Virus record (IMG/VR): IMGVR_UViG_3300046697_000019 | Location: 1 to 38,707 of that record | Source of the DNA: a virus | Length of the DNA: 38,707 bases | Strand: one strand, 5' to 3' | In this document: positions 30,160-37,251 of the stretch, in pieces | Position numbering within the stretch: the stretch's first letter is position 1 | How the letters are laid out: every line of letters starts with the position of its first letter | Made by a program: the position numbers and the translations under genes | The notes under the pieces: model-generated | Seen by the model: the letters and a program-made list of their open reading frames with translations, nothing else | Database searches by the model: none | What the model was told of the DNA's origin: nothing

Positions 30160-30915
30160 CTATTCTGCATCTGTGCTTTCTTGCTGCTTCTCCGGTGCTG
30201 CAAATCCTAGACAGCAACGACAGTTAATGGCCATTCCGGGCATTGTAGTGCCATCTTCACAATCAAATTCCGATCCTGCTGGAACTGTCACGCCATCCAT
30301 AGCGGCATGGGCCGGTCTGGTTCTATCGTCGTCGGTAGCGCACCAAAGTAGATCTAAGGTGCTTCCTGCGTCTTTGCTTTGTTGTAAGGTAGCGGTATTA
30401 TACGCCGAAACTGTCTCGCTTCTAGCTATCCTAGTCGCACGCCAGGTTTCCATATCGTCACCAAAGCAGTCCTTCACGCGCGCCGTGGTTTTGTCCATTG
30501 ATTCACCTTCTTCAGCGCCGCCAAAGATTGCATTCTTCAACATATCTTTTGTTTCGTCAGCAATTCCTTTGATTTTATCGCCAGTGTGGTCTGCCATATA
30601 GTGGGCCACGTAGGTCAGCCAGGCGTTGGCCTTCTGTTCGTGGCCACCAAAATTTTCTGTCGCAAAAGTGTATGCGCTGCTGCCTGCGCTTTCCCAAATG
30701 CGCCTGATCATTAAGCGCATCAGTGGATCGAAAGAATCAACTACGTTGTTGACTTCTTCAATTCCTTTTGGAACTGCTGCCATCACTGGCTGCTGCATCT
30801 GGTGGAATGCGTTCTGCACTATCTTTTCAGAAAAAGGAAAAAAACGATCGCGCCTTTTGGACAGCGCCCTGTAGTATCTCCGTTGCTGTTCCTTAACGCG
30901 CAGATCATATGCCAT
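30160..30915 (-). CDS. MuF-like head morphogenesis protein, 251 aa
   Basis: The N-terminal two thirds are helical. The C-terminal part has the phage MuF signature: ATRIARSETVSAYNTA, then DDDRTRPAHAAMDG, then PGMAINCRCCLGF, where the cysteine-containing motif is standard. MuF proteins are minor head proteins packaged inside the capsid, near the portal gene as here. The product ends in an acidic tail. Confidence 0.88.
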   Translation of the reverse strand: MAYDLRVKEQQRRYYRALSKRRDRFFPFSEKIVQNAFHQMQQPVMAAVPKGIEEVNNVVDSFDPLMRLMIRRIWESAGSSAYTFATENFGGHEQKANAWLTYVAHYMADHTGDKIKGIADETKDMLKNAIFGGAEEGESMDKTTARVKDCFGDDMETWRATRIARSETVSAYNTATLQQSKDAGSTLDLLWCATDDDRTRPAHAAMDGVTVPAGSEFDCEDGTTMPGMAINCRCCLGFAAPEKQQESTDAE

Positions 30916-30958
30916 CGTAATACCCTTTTAACACAGGTAGGCCCTGGCGGCCGGCCCG

Positions 30959-31129
30959 TTATTTTAACCGTTTTGTATAACCATTCCAATGCTTCAGTTC
31001 GGGGTTGTTTTCCACATAAATAAAAGGAAGCGCGTTTGGCGTGCTGCACCAGGGACATAGTGCAACAAAATCCACGCACGCTATTTTAAAAGGTTTGTCG
31101 CACGTCGAGCAGTGAACAATTGGCAGCAC
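30959..31129 (-). CDS. small zinc-ribbon protein, 56 aa
   Basis: Read directly from the minus strand: GTG at 31129, 2 bases after the portal stop, and TAA at 30959. The pairs CSTC (7-10) and CPWC (25-28) are separated by a beta strand (FKIACVDFVAL), a clean zinc-ribbon pattern, followed by PNALPFIYVE and a charged helix. No ribosome site, so translation is probably coupled to portal. It fills what would otherwise be a gap of about 215 bp. Such com-like ribbons near portal are found in some tailed phages. Confidence 0.6.
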   Translation of the reverse strand: MLPIVHCSTCDKPFKIACVDFVALCPWCSTPNALPFIYVENNPELKHWNGYTKRLK

Positions 31130-31131
31130 GT

Positions 31132-32601
31132 CTAGCTGCTGGACATCTTTGCTTTGATTTCAGCAATTGTTTGCATCAGTGCTGCTGCCGGTTCTGGCGC
31201 TGCAGGTGGCGTGTTGCCATTCCCTGGCGGAGAGCCAACGCCAGGTGGTTTTTCTGCTGGCGGAGTAACAGCAGGCGTGGCTTCAGCGCCACCTTTTCCG
31301 GTGTCAACAGTTAAAAGTACAGTGGGTTCCAGGAACACTTCACAATCTGGCCTGGCTTCAAAGCCCACATCTTCACGCATTTCATTCACAGTGATGATTC
31401 TGTTTTTAACTAAATCAGCGAGCCATGCAGCTTTCGTGGCCAGGTCATCCTGCAGAACTGTGATATTTTCCAGATCTAGTTCAAATTTATAATCTGTTCC
31501 ATAGTCTGGCGCTAGAAAGTGATTAAGACCATCAATAACTTTTCCCATTAGCGGCAGAATGCTGCGCGTGTAAACCTGCCGCATTGCCTGGTCCTGATTT
31601 TCATAAGTGGCCTGGCCAAACAGCAGTTCCTTTGGTATTCCGAGAGCCATACAGATTTCGTGCGCAGACAGGTCCATGACTGTTGCCCAATCCATGTCTT
31701 TGGGACTGCCAGAAAGTTCCTGGAAATCACGAACGCCATCAAGCAATGCATATCTGCCAGCACTGGAAGCGCCAGCGTGCTGTAGAACGTTATCTTCAAT
31801 TTCTTCCTGCTGGTTTTCTGTCAATGGTGCTTCACCAAAGAATACGCCACCCAAACCAACAGTGTTTTCAAGCTTTGCCTTATTCCATTCACGTGCAACG
31901 TTGTTAAGAAAGATGCTGCTGGTTGCTGCCTCTGCTGGCGAAACGCCATCAAGATTGTTGACAGGATCAACCAGTGTGCTGTGCAGGACTTCTTCAGGTT
32001 GATAGGTTATTGTGTCCTGCGTGGTTTCGTTTGGAATATATTCATAGTGGTCAACGCCACCAGTGTCATTTGGATAAACCTTAACTTTATCAGGGCGCAG
32101 CACCTGCAATTGGTTGTTTGGTTTCGCTTTGTGAACAAACGCGTTGCCAGTAAGTATCAAATGCAGCAACCAGGTTTCCTGGAAGTCATGCCAGTTCTGT
32201 TCGTCAGATGGCCAATCCAAAATCTGATTCATTGGGTGGCCTTCCACATCTGTCCAGGTGGTTTTTGTTTCACCTTCATTTGATGGATCTGGAACCATTG
32301 TTTTCTTAACAACGCCAATATCAATATCACTGGCGCTGTCAATCAACAGTCTGCACCCTCTGTAAAAAATAGGGTTCGTGCTGTAACCTTCAATGGCCAT
32401 TGCCATGAAGTCCCTGCTGATCTGGATTGGTTGGCCAGGCGTGACGGTTATAATGCGCTGCTGGAAGTTGCCGCCACCAATTCCACCACCACCATATTGC
32501 TGATTAATCAGCGAGCCAAGAATATCTTTCACTCTAGAAGGAAAGCTTTTCTTTGGCGTTATGATTTTATACGTCTGTGTTTTATTAACTCGTTGTGCCA
32601 T
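31132..32601 (-). CDS. portal protein, HK97-type, 489 aa
   Basis: The order of segments matches phage portals: MAIEGYSTNPIFYRGCRLL, ILDWPSDEQNWHDFQETWLLHLILTGNAFVH, the LRPDKVKVYP strand, YQPEEVLHSTLVDPVNNLDGVSP, then GSPKDMDWATVMDLSAHEICMALGIPKELLFG, which is the standard portal crown motif, and QAMRQVYTRSILPLMGKVI. The last 60 residues are proline- and glycine-rich. It forms the ring through which DNA is packaged. It overlaps the upstream CxxCH gene by 17 bases. Confidence 0.93.
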   Translation of the reverse strand: MAQRVNKTQTYKIITPKKSFPSRVKDILGSLINQQYGGGGIGGGNFQQRIITVTPGQPIQISRDFMAMAIEGYSTNPIFYRGCRLLIDSASDIDIGVVKKTMVPDPSNEGETKTTWTDVEGHPMNQILDWPSDEQNWHDFQETWLLHLILTGNAFVHKAKPNNQLQVLRPDKVKVYPNDTGGVDHYEYIPNETTQDTITYQPEEVLHSTLVDPVNNLDGVSPAEAATSSIFLNNVAREWNKAKLENTVGLGGVFFGEAPLTENQQEEIEDNVLQHAGASSAGRYALLDGVRDFQELSGSPKDMDWATVMDLSAHEICMALGIPKELLFGQATYENQDQAMRQVYTRSILPLMGKVIDGLNHFLAPDYGTDYKFELDLENITVLQDDLATKAAWLADLVKNRIITVNEMREDVGFEARPDCEVFLEPTVLLTVDTGKGGAEATPAVTPPAEKPPGVGSPPGNGNTPPAAPEPAAALMQTIAEIKAKMSSS

Positions 32602-32773
32602 TTGAAATCATCACTGTGTTGTTAAGATGAACGTGGCAGGCAGCGCAGGTTGTTGTTGCGTCAAAATATGTTTTCCACACAAAGAACCCAACCACTGCGA
32701 AAGAAAAGGAAATAGCCAGAATAAGAAGCGCCATCACTAAGGTCCACTGCCACCTTTTAACCAAAATCGGCAT
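32585..32773 (-). CDS. membrane-anchored CxxCH protein, 62 aa
   Basis: A basic N-terminus (KRW) is followed by one hydrophobic helix (about residues 11-33), then a short outside tail containing TTTCAACHVHLNN. The C-A-A-C-H sequence (43-47) is a c-type haem attachment motif, placed soon after the membrane helix as in NapC/NrfH-type cytochromes; the HVHL that follows could provide ligands. It might instead bind zinc. The gene lies just before portal and overlaps its start by 17 bases. AGGA lies about 12 bases before its ATG. Function unproven. Confidence 0.5.
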   Translation of the reverse strand: MPILVKRWQWTLVMALLILAISFSFAVVGFFVWKTYFDATTTCAACHVHLNNTVMISNGTTS

Positions 32774-32791
32774 ATGTGTTTATTCCTGTCG

Positions 32792-33148
32792 TTATGCACT
32801 ATTTGGTTTGCGCATATGCATTATGTCAGCCACATCTTCCTTTTGTGCATCGCGCCATTTCTGCAGGTCAAAGTCTTTCATTTCTTTATATACGCATTTG
32901 CCATTCTTTGCAACCACGATGCATATATGATGTTCGCCTGGCTCGCCCTGAATAACCCAATACCTGCCGTCTGGCACAAACCATCTGAAATGGTCGCTGT
33001 CAATCCATCCGTGTTCATACACTGTGGACATATCAACATCTTGTGCAAACCCACGTTCGTCTGTAGATTTTTTTACCACTCTAAACAGCACAAGTGGCGC
33101 TGCCTTCACGTGTATAATCAGTTCTGCAAACTTCTTTTCTTTCGTCAT
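32792..33148 (-). CDS. HGW/VPDG-YWVIQG family protein, 118 aa (copy 2)
   Basis: The ATG at 33148 follows GGTGGTGAT. The core matches the 80-aa protein at 8544-8786: EHGW.DS..F.W.VPDG.YWVIQG (residues about 44-68), with a longer N-terminus and a C-terminal helix (LQKWRDAQKEDVADIMHM). It looks like a small beta sandwich or barrel. I do not recognise the family. A copy in the head operon and one in the early-type operon points to gene duplication. Confidence 0.65.
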   Translation of the reverse strand: MTKEKKFAELIIHVKAAPLVLFRVVKKSTDERGFAQDVDMSTVYEHGWIDSDHFRWFVPDGRYWVIQGEPGEHHICIVVAKNGKCVYKEMKDFDLQKWRDAQKEDVADIMHMRKPNSA

Positions 33149-33168
33149 CAATTATCACCACCACCTAA

Positions 33169-33564
33169 TCATTCAATCAGCCACCTGGCTTTCTGCCAAT
33201 CATCTTCTGCATACTTGTTTATAGTTTCCTGTCTGCATTTAGCGTGAACAACCCATATGTTTGTGTATGCAATCTTATCCGAGCCTTCCACGAACGGGGA
33301 TTTGAAAAATGGCGCACGATATTCACCTGCAGGAATGACTTGATTGCAGATGCTGCAAATGAATTCAGGCTTCAGTATGATGTTCTGGATCACTGCAGAA
33401 TGGTCACGAACGTATTTATCAAAGTGATGGTTGCCTTCTGTCGCGCTGCGTTCCATTTCCCACGCAATGCGCAGCAGGTCTGTCAGTTCTGTGTATGTGT
33501 CATGGCCATCATTTTTCCCTGGTGATTTATCACCAAGTTTGCAGTCATCACATTCGTGCATCAT
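33169..33564 (-). CDS. zinc-binding protein, 131 aa
   Basis: An N-terminal pair CDDC (5-8) and a later site FICSICNQVIPAGEYR...HAKC give a treble-clef-like pattern: C-x2-C, then H-x2-C about 35 residues later, as in proteins that bind one zinc. A helical centre (YTELTDLLRIAWEMERSA) separates the two. It overlaps the winged-helix gene by 4 bases. Role unknown; possibly a HNH-like or regulatory protein without its catalytic residues. Confidence 0.55.
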   Translation of the reverse strand: MMHECDDCKLGDKSPGKNDGHDTYTELTDLLRIAWEMERSATEGNHHFDKYVRDHSAVIQNIILKPEFICSICNQVIPAGEYRAPFFKSPFVEGSDKIAYTNIWVVHAKCRQETINKYAEDDWQKARWLIE

Positions 33565-33749
33565 TCGTTTATCCTAAATTTTTTGGCACCGTTATGATTG
33601 CGCACTGTAACGGTGCGCCATTTGTTTAAGTCCTGCAGATTCTTTGCTGCCGTCCTGTAGTTTTGATTTGTTGCTGCCGCCACTTCTTTAATTGACAACT
33701 CCCCGCCACGCTGTGCGCGCAATACACGTTCGACATCATCTTGTGCCAT
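33561..33749 (-). CDS. winged-helix DNA-binding protein, 62 aa
   Basis: ERVLRAQRGGELSIKEVAAATNQNYRTAAKNLQDLNKWRTVTVRNHN is a standard winged helix-turn-helix: three helices with the second and third forming the DNA reader (SIKEVAAATNQNYRTAAKNL), then a strand pair with K/R residues. It would bind DNA as a small regulator, perhaps of the late promoters. The first bases overlap the end of the HNH gene. Confidence 0.75.
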   Translation of the reverse strand: MAQDDVERVLRAQRGGELSIKEVAAATNQNYRTAAKNLQDLNKWRTVTVRNHNGAKKFRINE

Positions 33750-34128
33750 TTCTTTGATATTCCAAATGCTTTTTCCAATTGCAATTGAAACACAAAACCT
33801 GATAGCCTTCTGGATAATTATTATTTTTTAGCCACTGGTAAAAATACCATCCAGGGTTTGCAAGTCTATGTGCATATCCGTCATTGTTTATGTGGTCAAT
33901 TGCCAAAACGTCAACATCAGATTCGCCGCAATTATTACAACAAATGCTGTCGGAATATGATTCAAGTGCAGAAATTTTTAATTCAAATCTTCTGTTGCGT
34001 TCTTTTTCTGCGCGTTCGTCTTTGTGTGCAGCATTCCATTTGTTGTTTCTGGCACGTATTTTATCTTGATTCATTAAGCGATATTGCTTATCATATTCCG
34101 CCTGCAGTTCTTTTGTTGGATACGCCAT
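33736..34128 (-). CDS. HNH endonuclease, 130 aa (near terminase)
   Basis: A basic N-terminal helical region (AEYDKQYRLMNQDKIRARNNKW) precedes the core: CCNNCGES, then LAIDHINNDGYAHR, then YQWLKNNNYPEGYQVLCFNCNWKK. The same DHIN, PEG..VLC.NCN order is found in the HNH protein at 4747-5151. HNH nucleases next to terminase genes often help in DNA cutting for packaging in cos-type phages; a homing nuclease is the alternative. Confidence 0.85.
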   Translation of the reverse strand: MAYPTKELQAEYDKQYRLMNQDKIRARNNKWNAAHKDERAEKERNRRFELKISALESYSDSICCNNCGESDVDVLAIDHINNDGYAHRLANPGWYFYQWLKNNNYPEGYQVLCFNCNWKKHLEYQRNGTR

Positions 34129-34130
34129 GA

Positions 34131-34847
34131 TTATTTGTTGTTACTCCATTTCCACAAATCGAGCACCTTTAGAAATATTTCAAATTCCTGTGCTATTTCG
34201 TGATAATGCATATGCAATTTAGGAATAAAACCATATGCTGGTGTTATGTGAATGACAAAGCACAAATCAGGACGTGTGCCATGTGTTTCCTGGTAGGCCA
34301 TCGCATACGCTGCCATCTGAAGGCGGTGGTTTTTGTAAATTGATTTCCCTGATTTAAAGTCTATAAGCGCAGTTATCGGTTCACCACCTTCCACATGATT
34401 TTTCATTTTACAAACCAAATCAGCAGTTCCAGCATAACCATATTTATCGCTGTATAGTGTGATTTCCGTTTGTTCATCAGAAATTTCATTGTCAACAAAC
34501 CACGCACCAGCGTTCTTGATAAGTTTCGTCATATCAGGATCATTTGCCAGCATTGGTTTTATATCATCGCCTTTAATCCAGCGTTCCAGGACGTTATGAA
34601 TATATGTGCCGCGTGCGCCTGCAGCATCGCGCGTGATGTCTGGCTGTTTTTTGGCTTTTAACAACAGCAGGTCAATGTCAACATCACGACCAGTGGCTTC
34701 TAAATCATTATAATCGTGCGCAATACAGCGCGCCATTTCATTCATCTTCCAGGTTGCCAGAAAAGGTTTGTCTAATACGCCAAGAATCCACGTAACACGT
34801 GGTAGGTCTTTGCCATCTTTTTGATAATGTGTGCCATCAAATCCCAT
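34131..34847 (-). CDS. PD-(D/E)XK exonuclease, Cas4/RecB-like, 238 aa
   Basis: A strong AAGGAGTGA ribosome site precedes the ATG. Motifs: an early helix with LPRVTWILGVLDKPFLATWK, RGTYIHNVLERW supplying the conserved H, YGYAGTADLVCKM (active-site D), ITALIDFKSGKS (D-x-K), and HRLQMAAYAMAYQ (Q/Y motif). Their order is that of RecB-type PD-(D/E)XK nucleases. There is no clear four-cysteine iron-sulphur cluster, so it is not a full Cas4. It probably resects DNA for recombination in replication. Confidence 0.85.
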   Translation of the reverse strand: MGFDGTHYQKDGKDLPRVTWILGVLDKPFLATWKMNEMARCIAHDYNDLEATGRDVDIDLLLLKAKKQPDITRDAAGARGTYIHNVLERWIKGDDIKPMLANDPDMTKLIKNAGAWFVDNEISDEQTEITLYSDKYGYAGTADLVCKMKNHVEGGEPITALIDFKSGKSIYKNHRLQMAAYAMAYQETHGTRPDLCFVIHITPAYGFIPKLHMHYHEIAQEFEIFLKVLDLWKWSNNK

Positions 34848-34858
34848 TTAATCACTCC

Positions 34859-36232
34859 TTATTTACGAATACCGCCAAACCATTTAATTCTAGTTCTGCC
34901 GCGTGCTGCCTGCAGCATTCCGATTGCGCCAGCAACTGCATCAAGTTGATCATCGTGCGCGCCATCTGGATATAATTCTGCTTCATCTAAGAAGTCAGAA
35001 ATCCACGCGCCACTGATAAGTTTAAGATTTCCTGCTTCCGCGTGGCTGCTGACAATGGCGATTCGTGATTGTTTGGGACCGGTTGGCCTGTATGCTTTCA
35101 GGTTGCGATCCTGCAGCACGTTGCGCCTGTAGTAGTCCAGCACCTGGATGCCGGAAGCGCCAGGTTCCTGTTCCATCACAATCGCTGTGCCTGGTCCGTC
35201 TGCGTCTGCTGTTCGTCGTATCAGTGATTCGACATCGTGCGCAGTGGACTGCGTTTTAACTATATTAACCAGGTAGTAAACACCGTCCTTAATTGCAACC
35301 AACGCGCCTGCAGTCCAATCAGGATCACGCCCTGATGCAGACTTTGGCGTTGCTGCGATGTCCCAAAATCTCACACGTGTGCTGCCTGCTGGAATTGTGG
35401 GAAGGGTTTCAAACCACTGGCGCAGGAAGAAGCCACCAGTTGCCACCTGATCCCAATTGCCATCAAGCAACTGTGCGCGTGTGACAGGATCAAGATTTTG
35501 CAGGCTCTTTTCATATTCAACACTGTCCAGATATGGATTGTCACGCGCCCACGCGCGAATTACTGTGCGCCCTTTGGTTTCGCCTTCAACCAGGAAGCGC
35601 TGTTTAACCCAATTGTGTCCCCTGCCGCCAGGATTGCTGGTGGACCAGATACGCAGTGGAATGGGATCATCTTTGGTTGTCCGGTTTCTGCTGAATAGGT
35701 ATAGATAATGTGGTTCGATAAACTGTGTCAATTCATCAAAGCCAACAAACTGCCACTGCGCACCCTGGTATTGGTCCAGGTCTTTCTGTGTTGCTAAATA
35801 TCCAAAGGTTATTGTTGCACCAGAAGGGAATGTCCATTGCTTTTCAACAGCATCCCAATGTGCTGTTTCGCCATTCACGCTGATGCCATCAAGCCATTGG
35901 TGGCTAACATCCATCAGTGCGCCAGGTAGTGCCAGATCCTTATAGGTTCTGCGCAGTATTAACGCGTTGTATTGTGGCTCGGTCACGTATTGCAGGGCAG
36001 CCATCATCAATGACCAGGATTTGCCTGGTCCTGCTGCACCACCAAATAAGCATTCACGCGTGGAACAGCGCAGGAAACGTGCCTGTTTGCCATATGGATC
36101 TAGCCAATCATCATTCGGCAGTTTGATGCTAGAGATCCAGGGATTCAGATAGACTGTTTCCAACAGTCGCAAATCATCTTCTGTTGGATTTACATCCTGA
36201 ACTTTCTGCAGTGTTGTTTTGTCTGTGATCAT
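34859..36232 (-). CDS. terL: terminase large subunit, 457 aa
   Basis: Walker A GGAAGPGKSW (residues 64-73) and Walker B FVGFDELT (162-169) make the packaging ATPase, followed by the coupling motif STSNPGG. The nuclease domain has the metal-binding D291 in RFWDIAATPKS, then MEQEPGASG and the final HDDQLDA (426-432). All key residues of the family are present. The ATG at 36232 lacks a ribosome site but overlaps the stop of an 11-aa leader peptide with one, so translation is probably coupled. It pumps DNA into the prohead and cuts it. Confidence 0.95.
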   Translation of the reverse strand: MITDKTTLQKVQDVNPTEDDLRLLETVYLNPWISSIKLPNDDWLDPYGKQARFLRCSTRECLFGGAAGPGKSWSLMMAALQYVTEPQYNALILRRTYKDLALPGALMDVSHQWLDGISVNGETAHWDAVEKQWTFPSGATITFGYLATQKDLDQYQGAQWQFVGFDELTQFIEPHYLYLFSRNRTTKDDPIPLRIWSTSNPGGRGHNWVKQRFLVEGETKGRTVIRAWARDNPYLDSVEYEKSLQNLDPVTRAQLLDGNWDQVATGGFFLRQWFETLPTIPAGSTRVRFWDIAATPKSASGRDPDWTAGALVAIKDGVYYLVNIVKTQSTAHDVESLIRRTADADGPGTAIVMEQEPGASGIQVLDYYRRNVLQDRNLKAYRPTGPKQSRIAIVSSHAEAGNLKLISGAWISDFLDEAELYPDGAHDDQLDAVAGAIGMLQAARGRTRIKWFGGIRK

Positions 36233-36264
36233 CTTAATATCAACAACCAATTGATTGTGTCCAT
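36229..36264 (-). CDS. terL leader peptide, 11 aa
   Basis: ATG at 36264 follows AGGTAG at good spacing; the 11-codon frame (MDTINWLLILR) ends with a TGA that overlaps the terL ATG as ATGA. terL has no ribosome site of its own. The arrangement suggests that ribosomes ending the peptide restart on terL. The alternative is a longer terL start at TTG 36250, with no ribosome site. Confidence 0.4.
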   Translation of the reverse strand: MDTINWLLILR

Positions 36265-36378
36265 TTATCTACCTGCGATATTTAGAGAAAAATTTTGTAT
36301 CAACTTAAACAGCGACCACCAGCGACCTGAATTTTCCCAGGATCAAAAGCCAAACCATGTTAATCATTAGCAAAATTG

Positions 36379-36398
36379 AACAAAATATATCTTTTGTT
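36379..36398. promoter_or_regulatory. operator palindrome 1
   Basis: AACAAAA and TTTTGTT are perfect 7-bp arms around TATATC. The core is ACAAAA-N6-TTTTGT, the same as in the second site, and the AT-rich centre could also serve as a TATA box. Confidence 0.6.
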
Positions 36399-36436
36399 TA
36401 ATGACAAACGCCAAATTGGAAATGGATTGCAAAGAA

Positions 36437-36460
36437 GATACAAAAGATATGTTTTGTATC
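36437..36460. promoter_or_regulatory. operator palindrome 2
   Basis: GATACAAAA and TTTTGTATC are perfect 9-bp arms around GATATG. It shares the ACAAAA-N6-TTTTGT core with the site 60 bp away (centre to centre), close to six helical turns, so one regulator could bind both on the same face. Confidence 0.65.
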
Positions 36461-36520
36461 GTTTTGTTTCGCATTTTGCCTTCCGTTGGTTGCCTGTTAG
36501 TATATCCACAACAACCTGCA

Positions 36521-36964
36521 TCATTCTTTGGAAACATCTATGACTTGTTGTTTCCATTTGTCTATACGTTCATTGATTGGTTGTGTGTCTATACTGCCAC
36601 TGTGTTTGATTTCCTGCGTGCTGTGCGTTCCGTATTCATCCTTCCACCTGTGTTCTGCCAACCATTCCATTGCCTTTCTGTCACCTTCTGTTGCCTTCTT
36701 CTTTATGCCAGACAGAACATTGCGTTGAAGTTGCGCCTCGGCGTTAAGTATTTGTTCGCGAAACTTATGATACTTTGCATTATAATCTGGATCATCAGGA
36801 CCAGGTTCGCCTTCTTTCATCCAACGGTTGAACGTGCCATAAGATACACCACACGCATCACACGCCTTATTATAATACATCGCATCACTAATACAACCAA
36901 TAAGATTCTTGGTTAATGCACGCGTCAGTTTGCTTGGCCTTCCACCCTGCCTTCCTTTAACCAT
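36521..36964 (-). CDS. terS: terminase small subunit, 147 aa
   Basis: The start, VKGRQGGRPSKLTRALTKNLIGCI, followed by ACDACGVSYGTFNRWMKEGEP is a helix-turn-helix typical of small terminases (GRPSKLT..., then a recognition helix with W). A long helical oligomerisation part (NAEAQLQRNVLSGIKKKATEGDRKAMEWLAEHRWKDEYG) is also standard. It recognises viral DNA for packaging. It lies 270-290 bp upstream of terL, with a promoter-like region between. Confidence 0.85.
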   Translation of the reverse strand: MVKGRQGGRPSKLTRALTKNLIGCISDAMYYNKACDACGVSYGTFNRWMKEGEPGPDDPDYNAKYHKFREQILNAEAQLQRNVLSGIKKKATEGDRKAMEWLAEHRWKDEYGTHSTQEIKHSGSIDTQPINERIDKWKQQVIDVSKE

Positions 36965-37249
36965 TCAATCACATCCTGCAAAGTCTGCATCATAACACGT
37001 CAATGATGGATCATCACTGGACACATCACGCGGCCAGGTATGTGCCACCATTATCTTCTTTATGCGTTGCACTGTATGCATCATCATTGCTGAATATGGA
37101 TGTGCCACATCAATGTGGCATTCATAGAATGGATATAACAACCGCCCTTCATATGGCTTCAACAGTTCATATGATGGTTCAATATCAGGCGTTGCATCCC
37201 TATCATAAACCACACGATACAGTTCATCTGATGCAAAATGTGCAGGCAT
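36965..37249 (-). CDS. hypothetical protein, 94 aa
   Basis: Rich in tyrosine and aspartate, with PSYELLKPYEGRLLYPFYECHI and a helix MMMHTVQRIKKIMVAH. It sits exactly between the peptidase and terS genes, with 0-3 bases on each side. No domain or catalytic motif is recognised. Confidence 0.55.
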   Translation of the reverse strand: MPAHFASDELYRVVYDRDATPDIEPSYELLKPYEGRLLYPFYECHIDVAHPYSAMMMHTVQRIKKIMVAHTWPRDVSSDDPSLTCYDADFAGCD

Positions 37250-37251
37250 TG

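Larger units (their letters stand above)
36265..36520 (-). promoter_or_regulatory. non-coding region between small and large terminase genes
   Basis: A 256-bp AT-rich stretch. It holds two related palindromes (36379-36398 and 36437-36460, listed separately), a direct repeat CAGCGACC at about 36309-36325, and an ACAAAATTTTT run near 36290. A 65-codon frame crosses most of it but carries the palindromes and has no ribosome site, so I read the region as a promoter/operator for the late operon starting with terL. Confidence 0.6.

Noticed and set aside
30819-31079. 86-aa frame between portal and MuF genes
   Set aside because: It overlaps the MuF gene by about 100 bases in another frame; the zinc-ribbon frame at 30959-31129 explains the gap better.
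34131-34847. Cas4 of a viral CRISPR system
   Set aside because: The RecB-like motifs are there, but no four-cysteine iron-sulphur set and no cas genes or repeat arrays are in the window.
36360-36557. Possible 55-65 aa protein between terS and terL
   Set aside because: The frame contains both operator palindromes and an odd, low-quality sequence, and lacks a ribosome site; a regulatory region explains it better.
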